From assembly GCF_900100535.1 (NCBI RefSeq), contig NZ_FNDG01000010.1:119442-183441 (forward strand): DNA of 64,000 nt, given 5' to 3'. This stretch comes from Phytopseudomonas flavescens. GTDB taxonomy: Bacteria > Pseudomonadota > Gammaproteobacteria > Pseudomonadales > Pseudomonadaceae. Below are positions 25,013-34,169 of this stretch, in pieces (within the stretch, counting starts at the first letter, position 1; each line of letters starts with the position of its first letter). A program made the position numbers and the translations under genes. The notes beneath the pieces are model-generated. The model made no database searches, had not been told where the DNA came from, and was given only the letters and a program-made list of their open reading frames with translations.

Positions 25013-26488
25013 ATGTCCCTTTCTACAGACGGCGCTTTTATCGTCGTCCACTCTGCCGAAGAAGCCGTCGATCGTCTGGCGGTGCTGCACCAGCGCGCCA
25101 CCGAAGGCCTGAGCCAGGCGCTCAAGCGCTACCTGAAAGACCGCATCCGCCCCGATGCCGAGCAGCAAGCGCTGTTTCGCTACCCCGAACTGCGTCTGAC
25201 CTACGACTGCCAGGGCGAGGTGCCGACCACCGTGCGCGCCTACGCCAAGGTGCAGGTGCCCGGTACCTACAGCATCACCATCACCCATCCTGCTGCGTTC
25301 CGTAAGTACCTGCTCGAGCAGCTGCGGCCGCTGATGGCCGACTTCACCCTGACCGTCGAAGTCGGCGTCAGCCAGCAGTACATCCCTTATCCCTACGTGG
25401 TGGAGCAGGGCGACGAGCTGGCCGGTTCCGGCGTCAACGCGGCCGAGCTGGCGCGGGTGTTCCCCAGCACCGACCTGTCGGCGGCCACCGATGGCACCGC
25501 CGACGGCCTGTATGACTGGGAAAACACCGACCCGCTGCCGCTGGCGCTGTTCGACGCCGCCCGGGTGGATTTCTCCCTGCGCCGCCTGGTGCATTACACC
25601 GGCAGCGACTGGCGGCACGTGCAACCGTGGATCCTGCTGACCAACTACCACCGCTACGTCGACCAGTTCATCCGCAATGGTCTGGACATGCTCAATGGCG
25701 AGTCGCGCTTCGAGCGCATGGTGCTGCCGGGCAACGTGGTGATCGAGCGCGGCATGCCCGAAGGCGAGATGCAGGCGATCATCGAGACCGTGGTCTGGCA
25801 CCGCTACCAGATGCCGGCCTACCACCTGCAGGCCGCCGATGGCGATGGCATCACCCTGGTCAACATCGGCGTCGGCCCGTCCAATGCCAAGAACATCACC
25901 GACCACCTGGCCGTGCTGCGTCCGCACTGCTGGCTGATGATCGGCCACTGCGGCGGCCTGCGTCAGTCGCAGACCATCGGCGACTACGTGCTGGCCCACG
26001 CGTACATGCGCCGCGACGGCATTCTCGACCGGGTGCTGCCACCGCACATTCCGCTGCCGGCCCTGGCCGAGGTGCAGCAGGCGCTGCAGGATGCCGCTGC
26101 GCAGGTCACCGGCGAGCGCGGTGACGACCTCAAGCGGCGGCTGCGCACCGGTACCGTGCTGACCTACGACGACCGTAACTGGGAGCTGCGCTGGGCCCAG
26201 GAACGGCCCCTGATCAACCTGTCACGAGCCGTTGCGGTGGACATGGAAAGCGGCACCATCGCCGCCCAGGGCTATCGCCTGCGCGTGCCCTACGGCACCT
26301 TGCTGTGCGTGTCGGACAAGCCGCTGCACAGCGAGATCAAGCTGCCGGGCGCGGCGGGTGCCTTCTACGAGCGGGCGGTGACCCAGCATCTGCACATCGG
26401 TATCGCTGCCCTGGATCTGCTGCGTGGCCAGCTCAACTCGCTGCACTCGCGCAAGCTGCGCAGCTTCGACGAGCCGCCGTTCCGCTGA
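25013..26488 (+). CDS. amn: AMP nucleosidase
   Basis: A 491-residue enzyme close to E. coli Amn (484). It hydrolyses AMP to adenine and ribose 5-phosphate, adjusting adenylate pools. The N-terminal regulatory domain (about 1-170) carries PELRLTYDC and the catalytic nucleoside-phosphorylase-like domain has GVGPSNAKNITDHLAVLRPHCWLMIGHCGGLR, VDMESGTIAAQGYRLRVPYGTLLCVSDKPLH with the purine-binding Glu and catalytic Asp. ATG at 25013 has AAGGA at 25001-25005. It stands alone downstream of the MocR gene. Confidence 0.95.
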   Translation: MSLSTDGAFIVVHSAEEAVDRLAVLHQRATEGLSQALKRYLKDRIRPDAEQQALFRYPELRLTYDCQGEVPTTVRAYAKVQVPGTYSITITHPAAFRKYLLEQLRPLMADFTLTVEVGVSQQYIPYPYVVEQGDELAGSGVNAAELARVFPSTDLSAATDGTADGLYDWENTDPLPLALFDAARVDFSLRRLVHYTGSDWRHVQPWILLTNYHRYVDQFIRNGLDMLNGESRFERMVLPGNVVIERGMPEGEMQAIIETVVWHRYQMPAYHLQAADGDGITLVNIGVGPSNAKNITDHLAVLRPHCWLMIGHCGGLRQSQTIGDYVLAHAYMRRDGILDRVLPPHIPLPALAEVQQALQDAAAQVTGERGDDLKRRLRTGTVLTYDDRNWELRWAQERPLINLSRAVAVDMESGTIAAQGYRLRVPYGTLLCVSDKPLHSEIKLPGAAGAFYERAVTQHLHIGIAALDLLRGQLNSLHSRKLRSFDEPPFR

Positions 26489-26530
26489 CGGCTGCCGAAG
26501 GCTCCAGGCTCATGGCGGGTGAGCTTGGCG

Positions 26531-26755
26531 CTACTTCTTCGACTTGCCGACCATCATCCGCCAGCGGTTGCGGTTGAGCAGCACGTAACCGGTCAGTTGC
26601 ATGCCCGCGGCTATCACCAGGCTGCGGGTCAGGTCAGGGTCAGCCGGGCGCGGCCCGCTGTAGATGGCGTACAGCGCATACACGACGCCGATCAGGCCGA
26701 GGATGAAGAACACCAGGCCGAGAAGGGTCAGACGGTGAAGATTGCGTAGAGGCAT
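26531..26755 (-). CDS. Small two-helix membrane protein
   Basis: A 74-residue protein with two predicted membrane helices (about residues 8-32, LTLLGLVFFILGLIGVVYALYAI, and 44-62, SLVIAAGMQLTGYVLL) and a basic C-terminus NRNRWRMMVGKSKK. I do not recognise a family. It starts with MPLRNLHRL, typical of a small inner-membrane protein with cytoplasmic N-terminus. No clear ribosome binding site. It converges on amn. Confidence 0.6.
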   Translation of the reverse strand: MPLRNLHRLTLLGLVFFILGLIGVVYALYAIYSGPRPADPDLTRSLVIAAGMQLTGYVLLNRNRWRMMVGKSKK

Positions 26756-26830
26756 GGCAGGAATCGTCAGGGATAACGGGCGGCCAAACTAACCCGGAAT
26801 CCCGGGTTTCGCCAGTCGCCCGTCAGGCGC

Positions 26831-27295
26831 TTATCTGCCAACCTGGTGCAGCGGCAATGCCGTGGTCGATTTGATCCGCTCCATGGCGAAGCTGGAGCTG
26901 ATATCGGCGATGCCGGGGATTTCGATCAGGCGCTTGTACACCGCGTCGTAGCCTTCGATGTCGGGCACCACCAGGCGCAGCAGGTAATCGGTGACACCCG
27001 CCATGCGATAGAAGTCGACCACCTCGTCGATCGCCGCCACCTGGCTGTGGAAGTGCTTGAGCCATTCGGCGTTGTGCTGGTTGGTGCGCACGAAGGCGAA
27101 CACCGTGACCGGCACACCGATCTTGCGCGAGTCGAGCAGGGCCACTCGGGCACCGATCACGCCGCTTTCCTCGAGCTTCTGGATACGCCGCCAACAAGCC
27201 GTATTGCTCAAGCCCACGCGTTCGGCGATCTCACCCAGCGGCTGGGTGCAATCCTGCTGCAGCAGGGCGAGAAGGGCACGGTCGAACTTGTCCAC
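26831..27295 (-). CDS. Lrp/AsnC-family regulator, DecR-like
   Basis: A 154-residue regulator: N-terminal helix-turn-helix (about 1-60; MDKFDRALLALLQQDCTQPLGEIAERVGLSNTACWRRIQKLEESGVI) and C-terminal RAM effector domain. The residues FYRMAGVTDYLLRLVVPDIEGYDAVYKRLI and ISSSFAMERIKSTTALPL are close to E. coli DecR (YbaO), the cysteine-responsive activator of cysteine detoxification. It is divergent from a cysteine desulfurase-like gene and a persulfide-dioxygenase-like gene, which supports a role in sensing cysteine. Confidence 0.82.
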   Translation of the reverse strand: MDKFDRALLALLQQDCTQPLGEIAERVGLSNTACWRRIQKLEESGVIGARVALLDSRKIGVPVTVFAFVRTNQHNAEWLKHFHSQVAAIDEVVDFYRMAGVTDYLLRLVVPDIEGYDAVYKRLIEIPGIADISSSFAMERIKSTTALPLHQVGR

Positions 27296-27528
27296 GGTTT
27301 AAAAAAACTCCTGATAAGACGATTGGGAAATATCGTCAGTATGAAATGGGCTAAGTATGGAAAATTATTTCGTTTACTTTGTCTGGGTAGGAAATCTATT
27401 CCGTTTCATGGGCTCAAGGACAGTGAAATAACAAAATTTTTCACGTCCCGCTCTCTTAGCATGGTGTTCCAGACAAAGCCGTCTAGCACGGCGCCTTCAA
27501 TCATCCATATGCACGGCCGTTACCCCCT
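27296..27528. other. A/T-rich divergent control region of the DecR-like gene and the desulfurase gene
   Basis: Markedly richer in A/T than its surroundings. It holds the dyad GACGAT-N8-ATCGTC (27318-27337) close to the regulator start, and GGAAATCTATTCC (27392-27404, nearly palindromic). Both are candidate Lrp-type operators; neither is certain. Confidence 0.45.
27318..27337. promoter_or_regulatory. Dyad GACGAT-N8-ATCGTC, possible DecR-like operator
   Basis: Perfect 6-bp arms 8 bp apart, 23 bp upstream of the regulator start. Assigned from position only. Confidence 0.35.
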
Positions 27529-28659
27529 ATGCCAGAACTGTATTTCGATTACGCCGCTACCACCCCCATCGACGATGCGGTCATTCAGGACATGCTGGCG
27601 TGCATGGGCCGTGACGTGGTGTTCGGCAATCCCGCTTCCGCGTCTCACTCCTTCGGGCAGCGGGCCCGCCTGGCGGTCGAAAAGGCACGCAAGCAGGTGG
27701 CGGCGCTGGTAGGCACCACGGCGGACCGGCTGGTCTGGACGTCCGGGGCCACCGAGTCGAACAACCTGGCGCTCAAGGGCGTCGCCGCGCTCGCCGACGG
27801 CCGTCGGCATATCATCACCAGCCGCCTCGAGCACAAGGCGGTTCTGGATACCGCCGGGCAACTGGAGCGTGAGGGCTTCGAGGTGACCTGGCTGCAGCCC
27901 GATGCCAATGGCATCATCCAGCCGGAGGCGGTCGCAGCAGCCTTGCGTGACGACACCCTGCTGGTCTCGCTGATGCTGATCAACAACGAACTCGGTACGC
28001 TGACCGATATCGCCGCGGTGGGCGAGCTGGTTCGTCAGCGCGGCGCGCTGTTTCATGTGGACGCCGCCCAGGCCACCGGCAAGGTGGCTATCGATCTGGC
28101 CGCCCTGCCGGTGGACCTGATGTCCTTTTCCGCCCACAAGACCTATGGCCCCAAAGGCATTGGTGCACTGTACGTCGGTGAGCGTGCGCGCCCGCTGATC
28201 CAGGCGCAGATCCATGGTGGCGGGCATGAGCAGGGGCTGCGCTCCGGCACCCTGGCCACCCACCAGATCGTCGGCATGGGCAGCGCCTTCGCCCTTGCCG
28301 GTGAGCTGATGAGCGAAGAGAACATGCGCATCGCTCGCCTTTGCGCGCACCTGCGCGAAGGGTTGCTGGCGCTGCCCGGCGTGCGCCTCAACGGCTGCGC
28401 CGAGAAGCGTGTGCCACATACCCTCAACCTGTGCATCGACCACCCCTGGTTCGATGCCGAGAATCTGCTGGGGACCCTGGCGTTCTCCTCCACTTCGGCC
28501 TGCAATTCGGCCAGCAGCGCGCCGTCCCATGTGCTGCTGGCGCTCGGCCTGGACGATACCCAGGCGTATCGCAGCATCCGCCTGAGCCTCGGCCGCTACA
28601 CCACGCTCGCCGACGTCGAGCAGGCCATCGATGCCATTCGCCGCTGTCTGCCTGAATGA
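27529..28659 (+). CDS. Cysteine desulfurase-like PLP enzyme (NifS/IscS family)
   Basis: A 376-residue fold-type I PLP enzyme. It has LYFDYAATTPIDDAV at the N-terminus, ATESNNLALKG, HVDAAQATGK with the pyridine-binding Asp, and the PLP Lys in SFSAHKTYGPKG (about residue 204). The persulfide-forming Cys lies in STSACNSASSAPSHVL (about residue 325), as in IscS/NifS-type enzymes. It would remove sulfur from cysteine as a persulfide. There is no isc, suf or nif gene nearby; instead a persulfide-dioxygenase-like gene follows, so catabolic or detoxifying use of cysteine seems likelier than Fe-S assembly. Confidence 0.88.
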   Translation: MPELYFDYAATTPIDDAVIQDMLACMGRDVVFGNPASASHSFGQRARLAVEKARKQVAALVGTTADRLVWTSGATESNNLALKGVAALADGRRHIITSRLEHKAVLDTAGQLEREGFEVTWLQPDANGIIQPEAVAAALRDDTLLVSLMLINNELGTLTDIAAVGELVRQRGALFHVDAAQATGKVAIDLAALPVDLMSFSAHKTYGPKGIGALYVGERARPLIQAQIHGGGHEQGLRSGTLATHQIVGMGSAFALAGELMSEENMRIARLCAHLREGLLALPGVRLNGCAEKRVPHTLNLCIDHPWFDAENLLGTLAFSSTSACNSASSAPSHVLLALGLDDTQAYRSIRLSLGRYTTLADVEQAIDAIRRCLPE

Positions 28660-28677
28660 CGGCTCGGTGATCGCCCG

Positions 28678-29547
28678 ATGAGCACGCTGGGAGAGAGGGT
28701 GCTGCAGGTCGAAAGCTTTTTCGATGCGCAGACGTCGACGTTCAGCCATCTCGTCCATGCTGGCGCGGGCAGCGCTTGCGCGGTGATCGATCCGGTGCTC
28801 GGCTATGACCTGGAGTCCGGCAGGCTCGACAGCGCACCGGCGGACGCTCTGTTGCGAGCGCTGGAGGCCAGGCACCTGCAGGTGCAGTGGATTCTGGAAA
28901 CCCACATCCATGCCGATCACCTCACCGCCGCTGCTTACCTGCGCGAGCGCAGCGGTGGTCGTGTCGCTGCCGGGCCAGGCATTGGCGAGGTACAGCGGAC
29001 CTTTCAGGCACGTTTCCAGTTGCCCGAGGATTACTGCCAGGCGAGCGGCCAGTTCGACCATCTGTTCGCCCCCGACGAAGACTTCACCATCGGCGCTTTG
29101 TCCGCTCGGGCGCTGCATGTGCCCGGGCATACGCCTGCCGACACGGCCTTTCTGATCGAGGAGCGGCAGGTGTTCGTCGGCGACACCCTGTTCCAGCCGG
29201 ACATCGGCACGGCCCGCTGCGATTTTCCTGGCGGCAGCGCTGCCCGGCTGTATCGCTCCATTCGGCATCTGCTAGAACTGCCGGGCGACACCCGTCTGTT
29301 CATGTGCCACGACTATCCACAGGATCGCGCGCCACGGGCCTGGTGCTGCGTGGAGGAACAGCGCCTGCATAACCAGCACATGCACCAAGGCGTCAGTGCC
29401 GCACAGTTCATCGAATGGCGTGAAGAACGGGATGCAGGCCTGGAGCCCCCCAGGTTGCTGATCCCGGCGCTGCTGTGGAATCTTCGCGCAGGCGTCCTGC
29501 CCGACGGCGACGTGGCCGGCGTGCGTTTTCGCTGGACGGCTGGCTGA
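28678..29547 (+). CDS. Metallo-beta-lactamase-fold hydrolase, persulfide-dioxygenase-like
   Basis: A 289-residue metallohydrolase. The metal-binding motif is THIHADHLTAA (about residues 79-89), with further ligands in HVPGHTPADTAF, GDTLF and MCHDYP. The shape and the ETHIHADH signature match ETHE1/Blh-type proteins, which oxidise glutathione persulfide to sulfite at an iron centre, and related glyoxalase-II-like enzymes. Its position 18 bp behind a desulfurase supports action on persulfides made there. Iron versus zinc use cannot be read from sequence alone. Confidence 0.8.
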   Translation: MSTLGERVLQVESFFDAQTSTFSHLVHAGAGSACAVIDPVLGYDLESGRLDSAPADALLRALEARHLQVQWILETHIHADHLTAAAYLRERSGGRVAAGPGIGEVQRTFQARFQLPEDYCQASGQFDHLFAPDEDFTIGALSARALHVPGHTPADTAFLIEERQVFVGDTLFQPDIGTARCDFPGGSAARLYRSIRHLLELPGDTRLFMCHDYPQDRAPRAWCCVEEQRLHNQHMHQGVSAAQFIEWREERDAGLEPPRLLIPALLWNLRAGVLPDGDVAGVRFRWTAG

Positions 29548-29588
29548 TCGCGTTCATCTCTGCGCTCTCCGGCGACCAGAGCCTTGCA

Positions 29589-29626
29589 AGAAAAAGCCCC
29601 TGACACTCATCGAGCATCAGGGGCTT
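29589..29626 (-). terminator. Terminator of the gluconate-dehydrogenase operon
   Basis: AAGCCCCTGA / TCAGGGGCTT stem; on the minus strand it ends in TTTTTC. It may also stop messages from the plus strand. Confidence 0.75.
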
Positions 29627-29682
29627 CTCGGCTGGCGGTCCATCATCGCCAGCCCAGGGTCGCGCAGCTGCTACCTCGGTGG

Positions 29683-31053
29683 CTACTCGTCGCTCGGCGC
29701 CAGCTCCTTCCCGCCTACATGCTCGCCAGCCAGCGAGGTACGCACCTTGGCGACCTGCTCGGCGGATACCGCGGGCGCGTCGTTCGACCAGCCCTTGCGC
29801 AGGAAGGTGGCCAGCTCGGCGACCTCGGCGTCGTCCATGCGATCGGCGAAGCCCGGCATCGGCAGGATCGAGGGTGCGCGTGCCGTCGATGGCGTTTGCG
29901 CACCGGCGAGTATCACGTGCAGCAGGGCGCTGGGGTTGTTCGCGTTGATCACCGAAGCACCGTCCAGGCGTGGGAAAACCCGGGGCGCACCGTTACCCGT
30001 CACGAAGTGGCAGGCGCCACAGTTGTCCAGGTACAGACGCTCGCCAAGGGTCAGGTCGGTGGCCGCCGTCAGCTTGCGGGTGGTCGCCTCGTCGGGCTGG
30101 GGCTGAGGTGCGCTGCTCGCCTGGCTATCGGTGGCCAGCGACTTCAGGTAGGCCGCCATGGCGTGCAGGTCGTCGTCCGACATGTGCGAGGTGCTGTTGG
30201 CCACCACGTCGCTCATCTCACCGGCTACCGAGGCCTTGGCGTTACGCCCCGTACCCAGGTAGTCGACGATTTCGTCCTGGGACCAGTGCGGCATGCCGTG
30301 CAGCGAGGGTACGGCCCAGTCGTTGAGCTCGGCGCCGCTCAGGTAGTCGGCGGCGCTTTCATCGAGACCCTTCTCCTGCATGGTCAGCGCCCGTGGCGTG
30401 TGGCAGGAGCCGCAGTGGCCCAGGCCCTGTACCAGGTAGGCACCGCGGGCGATCTGCGCATCGGCATCGCTGGTGCTGGCCTTCAGTGCCTCGGCGGCGT
30501 CTTCCGGCGCTGGCGAGAACAGCGTGCGCCAGTAGGCCAGAGGCCAGCGGATCGACAGTGGCCAGGGGATGTCGTTGGCCTGGTTGGCCTGTTCCACTGG
30601 CTGCACGCCCTGCATGAAATAGGCGTACAGCGCCTGCATGTCGGCATCCGAGACTTTCGCGTAGGACGGGTAGGGCATCGCCGGGTACAGCGCGCTGCCG
30701 TCGTGGCCAACGCCGCGGCGAATGGCACGTTCGAACTCGCCATAGGTCCAGTCACCGATCCCGGTCTGCTTGTCCGGGGTGATGTTGGTGGAGTAGATGG
30801 TGCCGATCGGCGACTCGATACCGAGGCCGCCGGCGAAGGCCTTGCCGCCTCGGCTGGTATGGCAGGCCACGCAGTCACCGGCGCGTGCCAGGTACTCGCC
30901 CTGGCTGATCAATGCCGGGGTGACGGCCTGACCGAGCTGCGCCGAGGCGTCGCCCGAGCGGTTCAGGGCGATGCTGGCCAGCCAGGCCAGTGCAGCGAGC
31001 AGCAGGCCGATGATCAGCAGCTTGAGGAGCAGGAAGCGGGGTGTGGATTTCAT
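29683..31053 (-). CDS. Tri-heme cytochrome c subunit of a membrane-bound gluconate-type dehydrogenase
   Basis: A 456-residue exported protein with N-terminal hydrophobic anchor/signal (LLLKLLIIGLLLAALAWLASIAL) and three c-heme motifs: CVACH, CGSCH and CGACH. This is the pattern of the cytochrome subunit of gluconate 2-dehydrogenase and alcohol/sorbitol dehydrogenases, which pass electrons from the flavoprotein subunit to ubiquinone. The ATG giving MKSTPRF is preferred because GAGGAG precedes it; an ATG 15 bases upstream overlaps the stop of the flavoprotein gene. It is the last gene of the operon. Confidence 0.9.
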   Translation of the reverse strand: MKSTPRFLLLKLLIIGLLLAALAWLASIALNRSGDASAQLGQAVTPALISQGEYLARAGDCVACHTSRGGKAFAGGLGIESPIGTIYSTNITPDKQTGIGDWTYGEFERAIRRGVGHDGSALYPAMPYPSYAKVSDADMQALYAYFMQGVQPVEQANQANDIPWPLSIRWPLAYWRTLFSPAPEDAAEALKASTSDADAQIARGAYLVQGLGHCGSCHTPRALTMQEKGLDESAADYLSGAELNDWAVPSLHGMPHWSQDEIVDYLGTGRNAKASVAGEMSDVVANSTSHMSDDDLHAMAAYLKSLATDSQASSAPQPQPDEATTRKLTAATDLTLGERLYLDNCGACHFVTGNGAPRVFPRLDGASVINANNPSALLHVILAGAQTPSTARAPSILPMPGFADRMDDAEVAELATFLRKGWSNDAPAVSAEQVAKVRTSLAGEHVGGKELAPSDE

Positions 31054-31064
31054 CTCTGCGCTCC

Positions 31065-32834
31065 TCATGCCTGCACCAGTGGGCCGGGGTTCTTCAGGTA
31101 GTGATCCTTGATGGCCTGGGCGGCGAACAGGGTCAGTGCACCGATCAGGGCCGTGGGGTTGGCCTGGAAGTTCTGCGGAAAGGCGTTACCGCCCGGTACG
31201 AAGACGTTGTGCACGTCCCAGCTCTGCAGGTAGCGGTTGAGCGCACTGGTTTTCGGGTTGTCGCCCATGACCGCGCCGCCCACGTTGTGGGTGGACACGT
31301 ACTTGGTGATGTCCCAGTGCGAGTCCATCGCCAGGAAACTCTCGGAGACGCTGTCCGGCCCCAGCTCGCGGGTGATGTTCTGGACGATGCCGCGCAGGTA
31401 TTGCTGCAGCTTCAGCTCGTTCTCCTTCCAGTCGAAGGTGATGCGCAGCAGTGGCTGGCCCCATGGATCCTTGTAGGTGGGGTCGAGGTCCAGGTAGTGG
31501 CCGCGGTAGGACATGCAGCCGGTGGAAATACTCACCTTCATGGAGTGGCCGTACCAGTCGCTCATGCCGTCTTTCCAGCCCTGGCCCCAGGCCGGCGTGC
31601 CGCCCGGCAGCGCGGTGCCGATCGGCGTGCCGGTGGCCTGCGAGCTGTGGATCTTGGCGCCGCCGATGAAACCCAGCGAAGGGCCGTCGTAGTTGCCCGG
31701 CGAGATGTCGTTGAACATCTGCCCGGTGGCACCGGCCGTGGCGAACGGATTGAACTGCTTGTCCTTGAAGAACAGGGTCGAGCCGCCGACGCTGAGGTAG
31801 GCGTAATCGCGGCCGATGGTGCCCGTCTCGGTGACCGGGTCGTAGGGCTTGCCGATTCCGGAGAGCAGCATCAGGCGCACGTTGACGAACTGGAAGCCGG
31901 CCAGCACGACGATCTTCGCCGGCTGGAACACCCTGTTGCCGTGTTCGTCGGCATAGGTGACGCCGCGGGCGGTCTTGCCATCGGCGTGCAGCTCGACGCG
32001 CAGCACGTTGGCCCGGGTGCGGTAGGAGAAGTTGTCGAGGCGCTTGAGGGCATCCATCACCGCTGTCTGCGGCGAAGCCTTGGAGTAGTTCAGGCAGGGG
32101 TACTTGCTGCAGTAGCCGCAGTAGTTGCACGGCGCGATCTGGTTGCCGTAGGGGTTGGTCCAGGCCCGCGAGACGTTGGCCGACGGGTTGGGAAACGGGT
32201 GATAGCCGAGCTTGCGCGCGGCGTCGGCGAACAGCTTGTTGTTGAGGGTGTCTTCCAGCGCTGGCAGCGGGAACGGGTTGGAGCGCGGGCCTTCGAACGG
32301 GTCGCCGCCTTCGATGATGCGGCCCTGCAGGTTGCCGGTGTTGCCCGACAGCCCGCAGATCTTGTCGAACTTGTCGAGGTAGGGCTCGATCTCGTCCCAG
32401 GTGAACGGGTAGTCGCCGATGCGCATGTCGTCCTGCAGGATGCCCTTGCCGTAGGCCTGGTCGGCGTAGGTCTTGAGCTTGATGTCGATCGGCGTCGGGC
32501 GGATCAGTACGCCGGTCCAGTGCAGGCCTGAGCCACCCACGCCGGTGCCGGGCACGAAGGCGCCCCACTTGCGCGTCGGCAGGGCGGTGCCGTGGCTGTT
32601 GTGGCGGACCGTCAGGGCGCCATCCTTGGGGCTGACCATGACCTTGTTGCGTACCGCGTAGGCGTACTGGTCGGCAGGCTTGGGGTAGGCGAAGTCGGCA
32701 TTGTTGCGATCTTCCCCACGCTCCAGGGCGCGTACTTTCAAACCTGCCTGGGCCAGTTCGATGCTCATCAACGAGCCGGTCCAACCCAGGCCGACTACGA
32801 CGACATCGACGTCGTCATTGGTAATGTCTGACAT
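31065..32834 (-). CDS. GMC oxidoreductase, large flavoprotein subunit (gluconate 2-dehydrogenase type)
   Basis: A 589-residue FAD enzyme: dinucleotide motif VVVGLGWTGSLMSIELAQAG near residue 12, GTGVGGSGLHWTG and the active-site C-terminal HNVGGAVMGDNPKTSALNRYLQSWDVHNVFVPGGNAFPQN. The motif CNYCGYCSKYPCLNYSKASP contains clustered Cys that could bind an iron-sulfur cluster, as in related sugar dehydrogenases. It oxidises a polyol or aldonic acid, probably gluconate to 2-ketogluconate, in the periplasm. It has no signal of its own, so export would ride with the Tat-dependent small subunit. Confidence 0.88.
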   Translation of the reverse strand: MSDITNDDVDVVVVGLGWTGSLMSIELAQAGLKVRALERGEDRNNADFAYPKPADQYAYAVRNKVMVSPKDGALTVRHNSHGTALPTRKWGAFVPGTGVGGSGLHWTGVLIRPTPIDIKLKTYADQAYGKGILQDDMRIGDYPFTWDEIEPYLDKFDKICGLSGNTGNLQGRIIEGGDPFEGPRSNPFPLPALEDTLNNKLFADAARKLGYHPFPNPSANVSRAWTNPYGNQIAPCNYCGYCSKYPCLNYSKASPQTAVMDALKRLDNFSYRTRANVLRVELHADGKTARGVTYADEHGNRVFQPAKIVVLAGFQFVNVRLMLLSGIGKPYDPVTETGTIGRDYAYLSVGGSTLFFKDKQFNPFATAGATGQMFNDISPGNYDGPSLGFIGGAKIHSSQATGTPIGTALPGGTPAWGQGWKDGMSDWYGHSMKVSISTGCMSYRGHYLDLDPTYKDPWGQPLLRITFDWKENELKLQQYLRGIVQNITRELGPDSVSESFLAMDSHWDITKYVSTHNVGGAVMGDNPKTSALNRYLQSWDVHNVFVPGGNAFPQNFQANPTALIGALTLFAAQAIKDHYLKNPGPLVQA

Positions 32835-32873
32835 AAAAAACCTTGCTTGCTGAAACGCTGCGCGAAAAGAAAA

Positions 32874-33593
32874 TCAGCCGCGGTCGCCGTTGAGGCTGAC
32901 CGGCCCGAGGGGATACTTGACGTTGTGCTGGGCGACCCATTCCAGGTAGCTGGCACGGGCGCCCGGAAAGCCGATGGCGATCCACGCCTTCATGCCCTTG
33001 TTGCCGCCGTAGATCGGGTCGGACAGGTAGCCCTGCTGGGAGAGCGAGAGCATTTCGCTGAAGAACAGCTTGGAGCCGAGCACCTCTTCGCCGAAGGCCG
33101 CGAAGTCCACCTCACCGGCTTCGAGCTTCTTCAGCACGCTGTCCTGGGTGGTGGCATCGAGCAGGGCGAAGCGCTCGTGGTGGGCGTGCTCACACCAGGC
33201 ATCCACGGCCTTGATGCCGTTGCGATAGATCTGCTGCGGCAGGTACGGAATCTGGTAGCCGAGGGTCGCCGGCGCGGCGAGGTCGAAGGGGCCTTCGAGG
33301 TAGATTTCGCTCCCCAGGTCGCTCGCCAGCTGCTGGTCCATGAATACCGGGACGTTGGTTTCCAGGGCACCGGGGGCGCTGCCGCCAGGGGGAATCAGAC
33401 GGTCGCAGGCGGCCATCATGAAGGTCCACTCGGTGGCGCTGAAGAAGGTCGGTGTATAGCTGTCGAGGGCTGGCGCGATCATCTCGGCAGCGGAGGCTGC
33501 GCTGAGGCCTTTGATGGTCACGCCCAGCGCGGGGAGGGCGATCAGCGAGGAAAGCAGAAACTTCCTTCGCGAAGTGGGTTTGGACAACAACAT
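32874..33593 (-). CDS. Gluconate 2-dehydrogenase-type small subunit (subunit 3)
   Basis: A 239-residue protein with a Tat signal (TSRRKFLLSSLIALPALGV, residues 7-25). The rest (SATEWTFMMAACDRLIPPGG, YLEGPFDLAAPATLGYQIPYLPQQIYRNGIK) is the gluconate dehydrogenase subunit 3 family, which chaperones folded FAD subunit through the Tat pathway and anchors it. First gene of the three-gene operon, with AGGTGG upstream of the ATG. Confidence 0.88.
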   Translation of the reverse strand: MLLSKPTSRRKFLLSSLIALPALGVTIKGLSAASAAEMIAPALDSYTPTFFSATEWTFMMAACDRLIPPGGSAPGALETNVPVFMDQQLASDLGSEIYLEGPFDLAAPATLGYQIPYLPQQIYRNGIKAVDAWCEHAHHERFALLDATTQDSVLKKLEAGEVDFAAFGEEVLGSKLFFSEMLSLSQQGYLSDPIYGGNKGMKAWIAIGFPGARASYLEWVAQHNVKYPLGPVSLNGDRG

Positions 33594-34169
33594 GTAGAGG
33601 CCACCTATGACTGCTCACAAGAAAGCCGGATGTTGCAGGGCCAGGGGCCTGGCACCTCACGTGCGGTCCAACTCCCAGCGCGAACAGGATGGCGACAGCC
33701 GTAGCCTCCACTGCAGTAGGCTAAGGCTTTCAGGTTCTGGAGGCTGCCGTGGGCGGTCTGCGGCTAGGGCCGGAGACCATGACCAGTGCGGGCAATCTGT
33801 GGGCAGTGCGGCTCGCGCGCATCTGCTTGCTCCACGTCAGGCTGTATCCAGAACAGGGCTGGCAGCCCTTGGCGGCCGCTCTAATTGTGCTTCATTCACA
33901 TCGGGACAGCTGGCGTGCAAGAGGCATCATCCAGCCCAACATCGAGGGGTGCGATACTCGGGTATCGTCTGCTCATCACGGTGGGTCGATGCTAACAGTC
34001 GAGGCTGAATGTAACAAATAGTTTCTCGATGGCGTGTCAAGCGGGCACACTGTCGCAGCTTCCCGCCCGCTCTGCACCGGTCATTTTCGCACCACCTAGT
34101 TTGGTCATTTATTTGACCACTCGTTCAAGTATGAATAGGGTGTCAGCCCGTTTACCCCGCCGAGTAGTT
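33594..34169. other. Intergenic region upstream of the dehydrogenase operon and the MFS gene
   Basis: About 540 bases without a supported gene; small open frames on both strands have no recognizable content. The right part turns A/T-rich and carries a dyad at 34102-34119. Confidence 0.5.
34102..34119. promoter_or_regulatory. Palindrome TGGTCA-N6-TGACCA upstream of an MFS gene
   Basis: Perfect 6-bp arms with a 6-bp A/T spacer, 12 bp before an ATG at 34131. Typical of a dimeric repressor operator. No divergent regulator gene is adjacent. Confidence 0.45.

Noticed and set aside
33607..34021. Small open frames upstream of the dehydrogenase operon
   Set aside because: Two overlapping frames with Arg/Ser-rich text and no ribosome sites; neither resembles a protein family.
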